From Gluconacetobacter tumulicola (GTDB lineage: Bacteria; Pseudomonadota; Alphaproteobacteria; Acetobacterales; Acetobacteraceae), in the NCBI RefSeq assembly GCF_014174215.1, contig NZ_JABEQL010000012.1:1-64000 (forward strand): a DNA stretch of 64,000 nucleotides, written 5' to 3'. Numbering within the stretch: the first letter of the stretch is position 1; each line of letters opens with the position of its first letter. A model generated the notes under the pieces. The model saw only the letters and a program-made list of their open reading frames with translations. It had not been told where the DNA came from and ran no database searches. Made by a program: the position numbers and the translations under genes. Positions 26,874 to 35,390 of the stretch are shown piece by piece.

Positions 26874-27000
26874 GCCGGTCTGCTCCTTGTGCGTGGGGAT
26901 GGCATACCGGGTGGCAAGGAGTGTGACAATCCTGCCGCGCCAGCGGTGCGAGCGGGGCTGGCGGTTTGCAAATTCGCCCTCGCATGCCACATCCAGTGGC

Positions 27001-28881
27001 ATGACACCGCCCTCATCCTCCGCCCGGGCCGCGCTGGAGCGCCCCGTGCATGCCACCCTGCGCGCCCTGCTGCCTTATCTCTGGCCTCGTCACGATTTCG
27101 GCACCCGTGCGCGGGTGGTGGGCGCCTGCCTGCTGCTGGTCGCCGCCAAGATCGCGACGATCGCCGTGCCTTATGTCTACAGCCTGGTGGTCGATGCGCT
27201 GCATCGTGCCCCCGGCGGCGCGGGTGGTTCCGGTGCCATGAATGAAATGACGGTGCCGATGGCGCTGATCGTCGGATACGGGACGCTGCGCCTGATGTCG
27301 GCGGGGATGGGGGAGTGGCGCGATGCACTGTTCGCCCCGGTGCGCTTTCATATCAGCAGCGTGGCGGCGGTGCGCAGTTTCCGCCACATGCATGCGCTGT
27401 CGCTGCGCTTTCACCTCGACCGCCAGTCGGGCGGCGTCACGCGGGCGATCGCGCGGGGGACCGAGGCGATCGAGACCATCCTGCGGGTGGGCGTGTTCAA
27501 CATCGTGCCGACGCTGATCGAGGCGTTGCTGGTGATTGTGGTGATCTGGCGCCTGTTCGACTGGCGCTATGCGGCGATCATGCTGCTGGCTGTCGTCGCC
27601 TATGTCGCCTTCACGATCAGCTTCACGTCCTGGCGGATCGGCATCCGCCGCGAGATGAACGAGATCAACAGCGAGGCGAGCTGGAAGGCGCTGGACAGTC
27701 TGCTGAACTACGAGACGGTCAAGTATTTCGGCAATGAGGAGCATGAGAGCCGCCGGTATGAGGAGACCCAGCGCCGCTATGAGCGTGCGGCGGTCAAGAC
27801 CCAGCTTTCGCTCAACGGGCTGAATTTCGGCCAGGCGGCGATCATCGCCGTGACGCTGACGGTGGTGATGCTGCTGGCGGCACATGATGTGGGGCAGGGG
27901 CGCCTGACGGTGGGGCGGTTCGTGCTGGTCAACACCTATCTGATGCAGCTCTACCTGCCGCTCAATTTCCTCGGCAGCATCTATTCGTCGCTGCGTACCT
28001 CGCTGGTGGATCTGGAGCATATGTTCCGGCTGATGGAGGAGGCGCCCGATGTGAAGGACCGGCCGGATGCCATCGGCCTGCCGGCACGGCTGGACGAGGC
28101 GCCGGCGGCGGCGATCCGCTTCGAGCATGTGCGGTTCGGTTATCGGGCCGATCGCGAGATCCTGCACGATGTCAGCTTCAGCGTGCCGGCCGGCGGGCGG
28201 GTGGCCATTGTCGGCCCGACCGGGGCGGGCAAATCGACCATCAGCCGGCTGCTGTTCCGCTTCTATGACGTGACCTCGGGCCGGGTCGTGATCGACGGGC
28301 ACGATGTGCGCGACTATCATCAGGCCGCGCTGCGGGCCGCGATCGGCGTGGTGCCGCAGGATACGGTGCTGTTCAACGACACGATCGGCTACAATATCGC
28401 CTATGGCCGGCGCGGGGCGTCGCAGGACGAGATCGAGCATGCGGCGCGCCTGGCGCAGATCCATGATTTCATCGTCAGCCTGCCGGACGGCTATGCGACC
28501 CGGGTGGGCGAGCGGGGGCTGAAACTGTCGGGCGGCGAGAAGCAGCGCGTGGCCATTGCCCGGACCATCCTGAAGAATCCGCGCATCCTGATCCTGGATG
28601 AGGCCACCAGCGCGCTGGACACCCATACCGAGCAGGAGATCCAGGTGGCGCTGCGCACGGTCTCGGCGGAGCGGACGACCGTGATCATCGCCCATCGGCT
28701 CTCCACCGTGATCGACGCGGATGAAATCCTTGTGATGGGGGATGGCGTGATCAAGGAGCGCGGCACCCATCGCAGCCTGCTGGCCCGCGACGGACTCTAT
28801 GCCGGCATGTGGGCCGCCCAGGCCGAGGAGCGTGGCGAGGATGCCGGCCACGCGGCGGTGGGGGCTGGTCTTCCGGCCTGA
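27001..28881 (+). CDS. Atm1-type ABC exporter (membrane and ATPase domains fused)
   Basis: The product is 626 aa from ATG 27001. Six TM helices span residues ~30-310, then an ATPase domain follows: Walker A GPTGAGKST (405-413), Q-loop VPQDTVLFND, signature LSGGE (509-513), Walker B ILILDEATSALD, and IIAHRLST. The insertion NYETVKYFGNEEHE in the membrane domain is the Atm1/HMT1 hallmark. Family members export glutathione-bound metals or sulfur species in iron-sulfur and heavy-metal homeostasis. It diverges from the NUDIX gene. Confidence 0.9.
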   Translation: MTPPSSSARAALERPVHATLRALLPYLWPRHDFGTRARVVGACLLLVAAKIATIAVPYVYSLVVDALHRAPGGAGGSGAMNEMTVPMALIVGYGTLRLMSAGMGEWRDALFAPVRFHISSVAAVRSFRHMHALSLRFHLDRQSGGVTRAIARGTEAIETILRVGVFNIVPTLIEALLVIVVIWRLFDWRYAAIMLLAVVAYVAFTISFTSWRIGIRREMNEINSEASWKALDSLLNYETVKYFGNEEHESRRYEETQRRYERAAVKTQLSLNGLNFGQAAIIAVTLTVVMLLAAHDVGQGRLTVGRFVLVNTYLMQLYLPLNFLGSIYSSLRTSLVDLEHMFRLMEEAPDVKDRPDAIGLPARLDEAPAAAIRFEHVRFGYRADREILHDVSFSVPAGGRVAIVGPTGAGKSTISRLLFRFYDVTSGRVVIDGHDVRDYHQAALRAAIGVVPQDTVLFNDTIGYNIAYGRRGASQDEIEHAARLAQIHDFIVSLPDGYATRVGERGLKLSGGEKQRVAIARTILKNPRILILDEATSALDTHTEQEIQVALRTVSAERTTVIIAHRLSTVIDADEILVMGDGVIKERGTHRSLLARDGLYAGMWAAQAEERGEDAGHAAVGAGLPA

Positions 28882-28969
28882 ACGGAGGCACCTTGCGCCC
28901 GCCGCGTCCCCGGGACGCAGGAACGAGACGCAGTTTTGAGACGCGCATTGACGTTAGGGAGAGGATGAC

Positions 28970-29251
28970 ATGGCGGAGACGGAAGGCGAAGGACCCGCGC
29001 TGGGCCAGGACGGATCGGTGCCCGAGGAACTGAGCCATTGCGGGGCGGTGGTCGACAAGGCCATCGAATACATGCTGGGCGAGAACCTGCCGCCGATCGC
29101 CATCGCGTCGGCGCTGCTGGGCGGCTCGCTGGGCCTGCTGTCGCGCACCATGGACCAGGGGACGATGCTGGCGATGCTGGAAAACGCCATCCACAGCGTG
29201 CGTTCCGGCGACCTGCACCCCGACCGTGACAAGGTCACGCGCTCCGAGTAA
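28970..29251 (+). CDS. Small hypothetical protein
   Basis: The product is 93 aa, not recognised. It is acidic at the N-terminus, with an amphipathic to hydrophobic middle (PPIAIASALLGGSLGLLSRT) that could be a helix or weak membrane contact. There is no signal peptide. A GGGAGAGGATGAC ribosome-binding region lies before ATG 28970. It follows the Atm1-like gene by 88 bp on the same strand and precedes the rpmB promoter. Codon use matches neighbours, so it is likely real. Confidence 0.6.
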   Translation: MAETEGEGPALGQDGSVPEELSHCGAVVDKAIEYMLGENLPPIAIASALLGGSLGLLSRTMDQGTMLAMLENAIHSVRSGDLHPDRDKVTRSE

Positions 29252-29307
29252 GGGGATGGGCCGGGAGGAGATTCGGGCGAAAACGCCTCGAATCGTGCCT
29301 TTCGGCT

Positions 29308-29336
29308 TGACTGGGCGCGGTACCTTGGCCATAAGC
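29308..29336 (+). promoter_or_regulatory. Candidate sigma-70 promoter of rpmB
   Basis: TTGACT (29308-29313), exact 17-base spacer, CATAAG (29331-29336). Transcription would begin near 29343, about 60 bases before the rpmB start. Confidence 0.6.
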
Positions 29337-29402
29337 CGCGCCTAATCTTGACGATCGTTGCCGGGCATTATGCCTCGGCCCCAGTTATCCGAGGATGATA
29401 CC

Positions 29403-29705
29403 ATGTCTCGCCGTTGCCAGATCACGGGCAAGGGCGTGCTGACGGGAAATAACGTCAGCCACGCCAACAACAAGAGCCGCCGCCGCTACCTGCCGAACCT
29501 GCAGGAGACGTCCCTGCTGTCCGATATCCTGGGCAGCGCGGTACGCCTGCGCCTGAGCACCAACGGCATTCGCACGGTCGAGCATAACGGTGGCCTGGAC
29601 GCGTTCCTGCTGTCGACGCCGAACCGCAAGCTGCCTGTCGAGGCGCAGGCGTTGAAGCGTCGCATCCTGCGCGCCCAGGAAAAGAAGGCCGCCGCGGCAG
29701 CCTGA
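29403..29705 (+). CDS. rpmB: Large ribosomal subunit protein bL28
   Basis: The product is 100 aa from ATG 29403, with GAGGATGATACC upstream. The frame opens at 29358, but the family begins [20 protein letters not shown]. The [12 protein letters not shown] segment is the bL28 signature. There is one N-terminal Cys and no CxxC pairs, i.e. a zinc-free form. It is monocistronic with its own promoter and a GC hairpin at 29721-29745. Confidence 0.96.
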   Translation: MSRRCQITGKGVLTGNNVSHANNKSRRRYLPNLQETSLLSDILGSAVRLRLSTNGIRTVEHNGGLDAFLLSTPNRKLPVEAQALKRRILRAQEKKAAAAA

Positions 29706-29720
29706 AGATCCTGTGCCGGT

Positions 29721-29745
29721 CCGGCCCGATTTTCGGCCGGGCCGG
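29721..29745 (+). terminator. Hairpin terminator after rpmB
   Basis: CCGGCCCG (29721-29728) pairs with CGGGCCGG (29738-29745), 15 bases after the stop codon. The tail is weak in T. Confidence 0.5.
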
Positions 29746-29906
29746 GCTTGCATGTCTCAGGTGCCTGACGCATGTCAGGGCCATCTGTCTATTCAGCCGG
29801 TCCGCATCTTCCTCGACCCCGGTGATGGGGTGGGGGGCTTCCGGCTCCGACAGGCGCGAGGGGAAAGGTTCCGTTCGCGCCTGAATTGTTTTGTGGAGGT
29901 TCCCCC

Positions 29907-31994
29907 GTGTCTGAAAAGTCCGATCTTTCACTGATCCGTAATATCGGCATCACCGCGCATATCGATGCCGGCAAGACCACGACCACCGAGCGGATCCTGT
30001 ATTACACCGGCGTGTCGCACAAGATCGGTGAAGTCCACGAGGGCAACACCACGACCGACTATATGGACCAGGAGCGTGAGCGCGGCATCACGATCACCTC
30101 GGCCGCCGTGACCTGCGAGTGGAGCGGCCACCGCATCAACATCATCGATACCCCGGGCCACATCGACTTCAACATCGAGGTGAACCGCTCGCTGCGCGTG
30201 CTCGACGGTGCGGTGTTCATCATCGAAGGCGTGGCCGGTGTGCAGCCGCAGTCCGAGACGAACTGGCGCCTGGCCGACCGCTACAACGTGCCGCGCATCA
30301 TCTTCATCAACAAGCTGGACCGCACCGGCGCCGACTTCTACCGCGCGTTCGACACGCTGAAGGAGAAGCTGGACATCGTCGCGATCCCGCTGCAGCTGCC
30401 GATCGGCGCCGAGGAAAACTTCATCGGTGTCGTCGATCTGGTCGAGATGCGTGCGATCATCTGGGAAGGCGGCGAGCTGGGCGCGAAGTTCCATTATGCC
30501 GAGATCCCGGCCGAGCTGAAGGAAAAGGCCGACGAGGCCCGCCAGGAGCTGCTGGACACGGCGCTGGCCGTCGACAACGCGGCGATGGAAGAATATTTCG
30601 AGAAGGGTGAAGTCGACGTCGCCACCCTGAAGCGCTGCATCAAGAAGGGCACGATCTCGGGCGAGTTCCGTCCGGTCCTGTGCGGCACGGCCTTCAAGAA
30701 CAAGGGCGTGCAGCCGCTGCTGGACGGCGTGATCGACTACCTGCCGGCGCCGGACGACGTGGCGGGTATCCGCATCGCGCCGCCCGAGGGCGAGGAAGTC
30801 GACGAGAACGCACTGCCGATCATCCCGGTCGATCCGGACGGCAAGTTCGCCGGCCTGGCGTTCAAGATCATCAACGACAAGTACGGCACCCTGACCTTCG
30901 TGCGCGTCTATCGTGGCGTACTGCGTTCGGGCGACAGCGTCCTGAACACCACGAAGGACCATAAGGAGCGTATCGGCCGTATCTTCCAGATGCATGCCGA
31001 CAAGCGCCAGGAAGTGAAGGAAGTTCACGCCGGCGACATCGCTGCCTTCGTGGGCCTGAAGGACACGCAGACCGGTGATACTCTGGCCGACCCGGCCGAT
31101 CCGGTGGTGCTGGAGCGCATGAGCTTCCCGGTGCCGGTGATCGACATCTCGGTCGAGCCGAAGACGAAGGACGGGGTCGAGAAGATGACCCTGGCGCTGC
31201 AGAAGCTGGCGGGCGAAGACCCCTCGCTGCGTCTGAAGACCGACCAGGAAACCGGCCAGACCATCCTGTCGGGCATGGGCGAGCTGCATCTGGACATCAT
31301 CATCGACCGTCTGCGCCGCGAATATGGCGTGGATGCGAATATCGGTGCGCCGCAGGTGGCCTATCGCGAGACGATCACCCAGCCGCATGTCGAGATCTAC
31401 ACCCACAAGAAGCAGTCGGGTGGTTCGGGCCAGTTCGCCGAAGTGAAGATCGAGTTCGCGCCGCTGGAGCGGAACCAGGAGATCCAGTTCGAGAACAAGG
31501 TCGTCGGCGGCACCGTGCCGAAGGAATATATTCCGGCGGTCGAAAAGGGCATCCGGATGCAGTCCTCGACGGGCGTGCTGGCGGGCTTCCCGACCGTGGA
31601 CTTCAAGTTCACGCTGCTGGACGGCAAGTACCATGACGTCGACTCCTCGGCGCTGGCGTTCGAAATCGCCGCCAAGGCCTGCTTCCGCGAAGGCATGAAG
31701 AAGGCCGGCCCGGTGATCCTGGAGCCGATCATGGACGTCGAAGTCACGACGCCGAACGACCATGTCGGCGACGTGGTGGGCGACCTGAACCGTCGTCGCG
31801 GCATGATCCAGAACCAGGAAAGCTCGGGCTCGACCGTCATGGTCCGCGCGCTGGTGCCGCTGAAGGAAATGTTCGGCTACATCTCGCACCTGCGTTCGAT
31901 CACGAAGGGCCGTGCGTCCTTCACGATGCAGTTCCATCACTACGACCCGGTGCCGCGCAACGTGGCCGAAGAGATCGTGGCCAAGTCGGCCTGA
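29907..31994 (+). CDS. fusA: Elongation factor G
   Basis: The product is 695 aa from GTG 29907 with GGAGGT 6 bases upstream. The GTPase domain has [20 protein letters not shown] and NKLD. Switch region [13 protein letters not shown], domain III-IV and the C-terminal fold are complete. It drives ribosomal translocation. It is not in an rpsL-rpsG-fusA-tuf context: rpmB lies upstream and a baeRF-type gene downstream. Several segments ([34 protein letters not shown]) differ from the most common EF-G wording, so it may be a second EF-G. Confidence 0.93.
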   Translation: MSEKSDLSLIRNIGITAHIDAGKTTTTERILYYTGVSHKIGEVHEGNTTTDYMDQERERGITITSAAVTCEWSGHRINIIDTPGHIDFNIEVNRSLRVLDGAVFIIEGVAGVQPQSETNWRLADRYNVPRIIFINKLDRTGADFYRAFDTLKEKLDIVAIPLQLPIGAEENFIGVVDLVEMRAIIWEGGELGAKFHYAEIPAELKEKADEARQELLDTALAVDNAAMEEYFEKGEVDVATLKRCIKKGTISGEFRPVLCGTAFKNKGVQPLLDGVIDYLPAPDDVAGIRIAPPEGEEVDENALPIIPVDPDGKFAGLAFKIINDKYGTLTFVRVYRGVLRSGDSVLNTTKDHKERIGRIFQMHADKRQEVKEVHAGDIAAFVGLKDTQTGDTLADPADPVVLERMSFPVPVIDISVEPKTKDGVEKMTLALQKLAGEDPSLRLKTDQETGQTILSGMGELHLDIIIDRLRREYGVDANIGAPQVAYRETITQPHVEIYTHKKQSGGSGQFAEVKIEFAPLERNQEIQFENKVVGGTVPKEYIPAVEKGIRMQSSTGVLAGFPTVDFKFTLLDGKYHDVDSSALAFEIAAKACFREGMKKAGPVILEPIMDVEVTTPNDHVGDVVGDLNRRRGMIQNQESSGSTVMVRALVPLKEMFGYISHLRSITKGRASFTMQFHHYDPVPRNVAEEIVAKSA

Positions 31995-32049
31995 TTTCGA
32001 CCGGATTGGACGAACGGCTGCCCCGCAAGGGGCAGCCCGGATTGCCGGC

Positions 32050-32082
32050 AAACCCCGCCCGTGTGGCGGGGTTTGTTGTTTT
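32050..32082 (+). terminator. Rho-independent terminator of fusA
   Basis: AACCCCGCC pairs with GGCGGGGTT across CGTGT, followed by TGTTGTTTT. This is a canonical hairpin plus T-rich tail, 56 bases after the stop. A smaller CTGCCCC/GGGGCAG hairpin precedes it at about 32018-32036. Confidence 0.85.
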
Positions 32083-32170
32083 GGGGCGTTGGTTGCTGGA
32101 CGAACGGGCCGGGGGCAGGAGTCCGACGAGGAATCCGGCCCGGTCATGTTCCCCGACGATATAAAACAAA

Positions 32171-32608
32171 TCAGACAATATATTCGATGTGATCTTTCAG
32201 GGCGCTGTCCGGCGTTTTTGTGAGATCTTTCCTGATGATGCCGATGATCTTTGCCTTGGCCTCGGCCTTGAGATGATTGGTGATGCTGGAATTGCTGTGC
32301 GATGGGGCGATGACCAGAAGCTTTTCATAAGCCTGATCCCATTCGTTGATCTGTCTGGCGACAAACTTCCCGAAGGATTCCATTTCCAGCCTGTGGCGGT
32401 CATGATGCGGATTGAGGGCATGATGGGCGGTCGAACCGGTGTGGTACGTGGCGCCCGGTGCGTCATCGCCCAGGTCGGATGTTCGCTGATGAGCGGTGAG
32501 CGCATCGAAGGATGCGACGGTATGCAGAGCATGATTTTCGGCCGGTTGCACGAAACGGGCATGCTCGCCATCCGCGATAACGATAAGAGTACCATGCCTG
32601 GCGGTCAT
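32171..32608 (-). CDS. Host-attachment / baeRF-family protein
   Basis: The 145-aa product matches the 'protein required for attachment to host cells' family: TLIVIADGEHARFVQP at the N-terminus, FGKFVARQINEWDQAYEKLL in the middle, then VIAPSH and the C-terminal KTPDSALKDHI. These proteins are relatives of the eRF1 domain 2/Dom34 fold, and their molecular role is unclear. It is convergent with fusA and divergent from the M50 protease gene. It opens a stress-type neighbourhood that continues to 36734. Confidence 0.8.
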   Translation of the reverse strand: MTARHGTLIVIADGEHARFVQPAENHALHTVASFDALTAHQRTSDLGDDAPGATYHTGSTAHHALNPHHDRHRLEMESFGKFVARQINEWDQAYEKLLVIAPSHSNSSITNHLKAEAKAKIIGIIRKDLTKTPDSALKDHIEYIV

Positions 32609-32800
32609 TTTCTTCGATCCTCATGCCAAACGGGCTCATGTCCCCCGAGACATGCGGACAGGCGGGTGGGGGAACAATAGGCCTCCGGACTCTGTGATGG
32701 CGGGTAGCGGGGATGCGTCGCGCGCTGCCTGAGCGAACTTATGCCGCGCGGCTGTGTTAACCGTGCTCGTGCGGCAAGCGTCGCGCATCGAGGGCATGGT

Positions 32801-33910
32801 ATGACCTGGTCCATTCCGATCGGGAGGTTCTACGGTACGACCGTTCGCCTTCACGTCACCTTCCTGCTCTTTCTGATCTGGATTGGCGCGGCCTATGGCA
32901 TGCGATCCGGGATGCAGGCGGCGATTGACGGCGTCCTGCTCATTCTTGCCGTGTTCGCCTGCGTCGTTCTGCATGAATTCGGCCATGTGCTCGTCGCGCG
33001 CCGGTACGGCGTGCGCACGCCGGACATAACGCTCCTGCCCATCGGCGGGGTCGCGCGGATGACGCACATTCCCGAACAGCCGACGCAGGAACTGCTCATC
33101 GCGTTGGCGGGCCCGGCGGTGAATCTCGTGATCGCCGCGATCCTGTATGGGATCACGGATACCGTGCCCCATCTGTCCGGTGTCGATTTCCAGGACCCGG
33201 GCGTCGGGCTGATACCCCGATTGTCGAGCATCAACCTGTTTCTGGCCGTCTTCAACCTGATCCCGGCCTTTCCCATGGATGGCGGGCGGGTTCTGCGGGC
33301 CTTGCTGACCTATCGGATGGACTATGCGCGGGCGACCCAGCTTGCAGCTTCGGTCGGGCAGGGGATTGCCTTTCTCTTTGGATTTCTGGGGCTGATGGGC
33401 AATCCGCTGCTGCTGTTCATCGCCCTTTTCGTCTATCTGGGCGCCGCCGGCGAAGCGCAGGGTGCGCTGTTCCGGCAATTGGCGCATGGCATGATCGTGG
33501 CGGATGTCATGACCACGCGCCTGGAGATGCTGTCACCCGACAGCCGGATGGATGAGGCGGCGCTGAGGATGATCCATACGTCACAGCAGGAATTCCCGGT
33601 CGTGGATGGCCAGGGCAAGCTCTGCGGCCTGCTGACGCACGCGACCATCCTGCAGGCCATGCATGCCGGCAAGGCGGACGCGATGGCCGCGGATGTCATG
33701 ATGTCCGACATCGCCTGCCTGCACCCCTATCAGACGGTGGATGAGGCGCTGCGTCTGCTGGAGGAAAATCAGGTGCCGGCGATCGGGGTGAACGACGCGC
33801 AGGGACGTTTCATCGGCCTGATTTCCCGGGCGAATATCGGTGAGATCATGACGATCCATATTCTGCGGGACAAGAACCGTCCGGCATCGGCTCTTCCGCT
33901 GTCCCGATAG
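32801..33910 (+). CDS. Site-2-type M50 membrane metalloprotease with two CBS domains
   Basis: The product is 369 aa from ATG 32801. Membrane helices fill residues ~15-220, with the zinc site HEFGH (58-62) and third ligand Asp160 in the PMDGGR motif. Two CBS domains follow (~225-350), which usually bind adenylates. The architecture matches the S2P/Rip3-like class that cuts substrates inside the membrane under energy or redox control. There is no PDZ domain. A convergent hairpin separates it from hsp20. Confidence 0.9.
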   Translation: MTWSIPIGRFYGTTVRLHVTFLLFLIWIGAAYGMRSGMQAAIDGVLLILAVFACVVLHEFGHVLVARRYGVRTPDITLLPIGGVARMTHIPEQPTQELLIALAGPAVNLVIAAILYGITDTVPHLSGVDFQDPGVGLIPRLSSINLFLAVFNLIPAFPMDGGRVLRALLTYRMDYARATQLAASVGQGIAFLFGFLGLMGNPLLLFIALFVYLGAAGEAQGALFRQLAHGMIVADVMTTRLEMLSPDSRMDEAALRMIHTSQQEFPVVDGQGKLCGLLTHATILQAMHAGKADAMAADVMMSDIACLHPYQTVDEALRLLEENQVPAIGVNDAQGRFIGLISRANIGEIMTIHILRDKNRPASALPLSR

Positions 33911-33913
33911 TGC

Positions 33914-33951
33914 CGCGGCCCGGCCGTCCCGCGATGGGGGGCCGGGTCGCG
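33914..33951 (+). terminator. Bidirectional hairpin between M50 protease and hsp20
   Basis: A 12-bp stem (33914-33925 with 33940-33951, one G-T pair) in the 58-bp gap between convergent genes. Confidence 0.55.
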
Positions 33952-33968
33952 CATCGTGGCTTGCCCTG

Positions 33969-34505
33969 TCAGGCATGTTTGACGGGGATGATCTTCTCGT
34001 TCTTCTGGGCCTCCGGCGTTTTGGGCATGGTGATCGTCAGCAGCCCATTATCGAACGTGGCGTCGATCTTCGTCGTATCGACGCCTTCGGGGACCGGCAA
34101 CGACCTCATGAATGAGCCGAAGCGGCGTTCCGAGTAATGATAGTTCTTTTGCTCGTCCTCGCGTTGTTCGCATTTTTCGCCGCAAATGCTCAGGACTCCT
34201 CCGGAAAGCTTAATTTCCAGATTCTTCTCGTCTATGCCGGGTAATTCCGCAACGACGTCATAGGCATTGTCCTTTTCCACCACGGAGATCGCCGGAACGA
34301 CATTGAATGTGTCCTCGCGCGGCCAAAGACGGTCGAGACCGGGGATACGGCTTGCGGGACGCCGCCATACGGATGAGCGGAAATCATCGAAGAGGCGATC
34401 GAATTCCCATCGCAGCGCATCCAGTGCTGAGCCTGAAGGTGAGCGGGCTACGGGCGTACTCGTCGTCGTTTCCGTTTTTTCCTGGGTTTTTTCGAGGGTT
34501 GCCAT
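33969..34505 (-). CDS. Hsp20/alpha-crystallin small heat-shock protein
   Basis: The product is 178 aa from ATG 34505, with AGGAG 8 bases upstream; the ATG at 34511 is too close to that site. A ~60-residue N-terminal region rich in Lys/Thr/Ser is followed by the alpha-crystallin domain (VVPAISVVEKDNAYDVVAEL, LPGIDEKNLEI, then DNGLLTITMPK) and a short IIPV tail with the I-x-[IV] contact motif. It is an ATP-independent holdase. It shares its strand with the PRTase and esterase-like genes upstream. Confidence 0.94.
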   Translation of the reverse strand: MATLEKTQEKTETTTSTPVARSPSGSALDALRWEFDRLFDDFRSSVWRRPASRIPGLDRLWPREDTFNVVPAISVVEKDNAYDVVAELPGIDEKNLEIKLSGGVLSICGEKCEQREDEQKNYHYSERRFGSFMRSLPVPEGVDTTKIDATFDNGLLTITMPKTPEAQKNEKIIPVKHA

Positions 34506-34650
34506 GGTCATTCTCCTGTTCGCTACTTTTTCCCGTCTTGAGGAATTGCGCCCGGACCGCCTGGGGCGTCGGGCGCATGAATGAGCTGGTTCCGAACGCG
34601 GTGGGCTCAAGGGTGGATTCGAAAAATTCATGATGTCGGTTGACGGAAAA

Positions 34651-35361
34651 TCAGATGGCATCGAAATGCCGGCTAGCTTCTCCTGTCGGGCGGTTCCGGT
34701 GCGGGCTGTGGGCCTGGGCGAGCAGCCGGATGATTTCGGCATCCTCGACCTGCGGGAAGTCCTGATAATGGGCCCCCACGGCAAAGAACGATTGTGGTTG
34801 CAACAGGCAGACGATCTGATCGCATTCGGGGCGGAGTGTCGCGACACTGTCGGAAGGCGCCACGGGTACGGCCAGCACCAGGCGGGCCGGGTGATTTTTC
34901 CGCAATGCGCGAAGGGCGGCCCGCATCGTGCCGCCGGTCGCGATCCCGTCATCGACCACGATCACGACGCGGCCAGTGACCGGCACCGGCTGCCGGTCCG
35001 GTGTATACAGGCGACGTTGCCGGTCGATTTCGGCACATTGCCGGTTCACGATATCCTGGATCGTTTCCGCACTGATGCCTGAAACCCGCACATAGGCGTC
35101 ATCCAGCACGATTTGCGGGTCGGCGCCGTCCACGACCGCGCCGAAACCATATTCCTCCTGACCCGGACTGCCGATCTTGCGCACGAACAGCAGGTCCATG
35201 TCCGCATCGAGCGCCCTTGCGACCTCGAACGCGACCGGCACGCCGCCGCGCGGGAGCGCCAGAACCAGGGGATGGGCGGAGGCCAGCGGCAGAAGGGTCG
35301 CGCCCAGCGCCCGACCGGCCTCCTGCCTGTTTCTGAAGACTATGGAGCGATCTGACGGCAT
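34651..35361 (-). CDS. Phosphoribosyltransferase-fold protein
   Basis: The 236-aa product has type I PRTase features: PRGGVPVAFEVA (38-49) and the PRPP loop VIVVDDGIATGGT (133-145). Substrate is not evident; this branch is often found fused or adjacent to erythromycin-esterase-like proteins, as here (next gene 29 bp upstream on the same strand). In mycobacterial Rv2030c both domains are in one chain next to hspX. Here they are split but co-directional with hsp20. Confidence 0.85.
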   Translation of the reverse strand: MPSDRSIVFRNRQEAGRALGATLLPLASAHPLVLALPRGGVPVAFEVARALDADMDLLFVRKIGSPGQEEYGFGAVVDGADPQIVLDDAYVRVSGISAETIQDIVNRQCAEIDRQRRLYTPDRQPVPVTGRVVIVVDDGIATGGTMRAALRALRKNHPARLVLAVPVAPSDSVATLRPECDQIVCLLQPQSFFAVGAHYQDFPQVEDAEIIRLLAQAHSPHRNRPTGEASRHFDAI

Positions 35362-35390
35362 GTTGCCCTCCCGCTCTCGGGTTCATGTCT

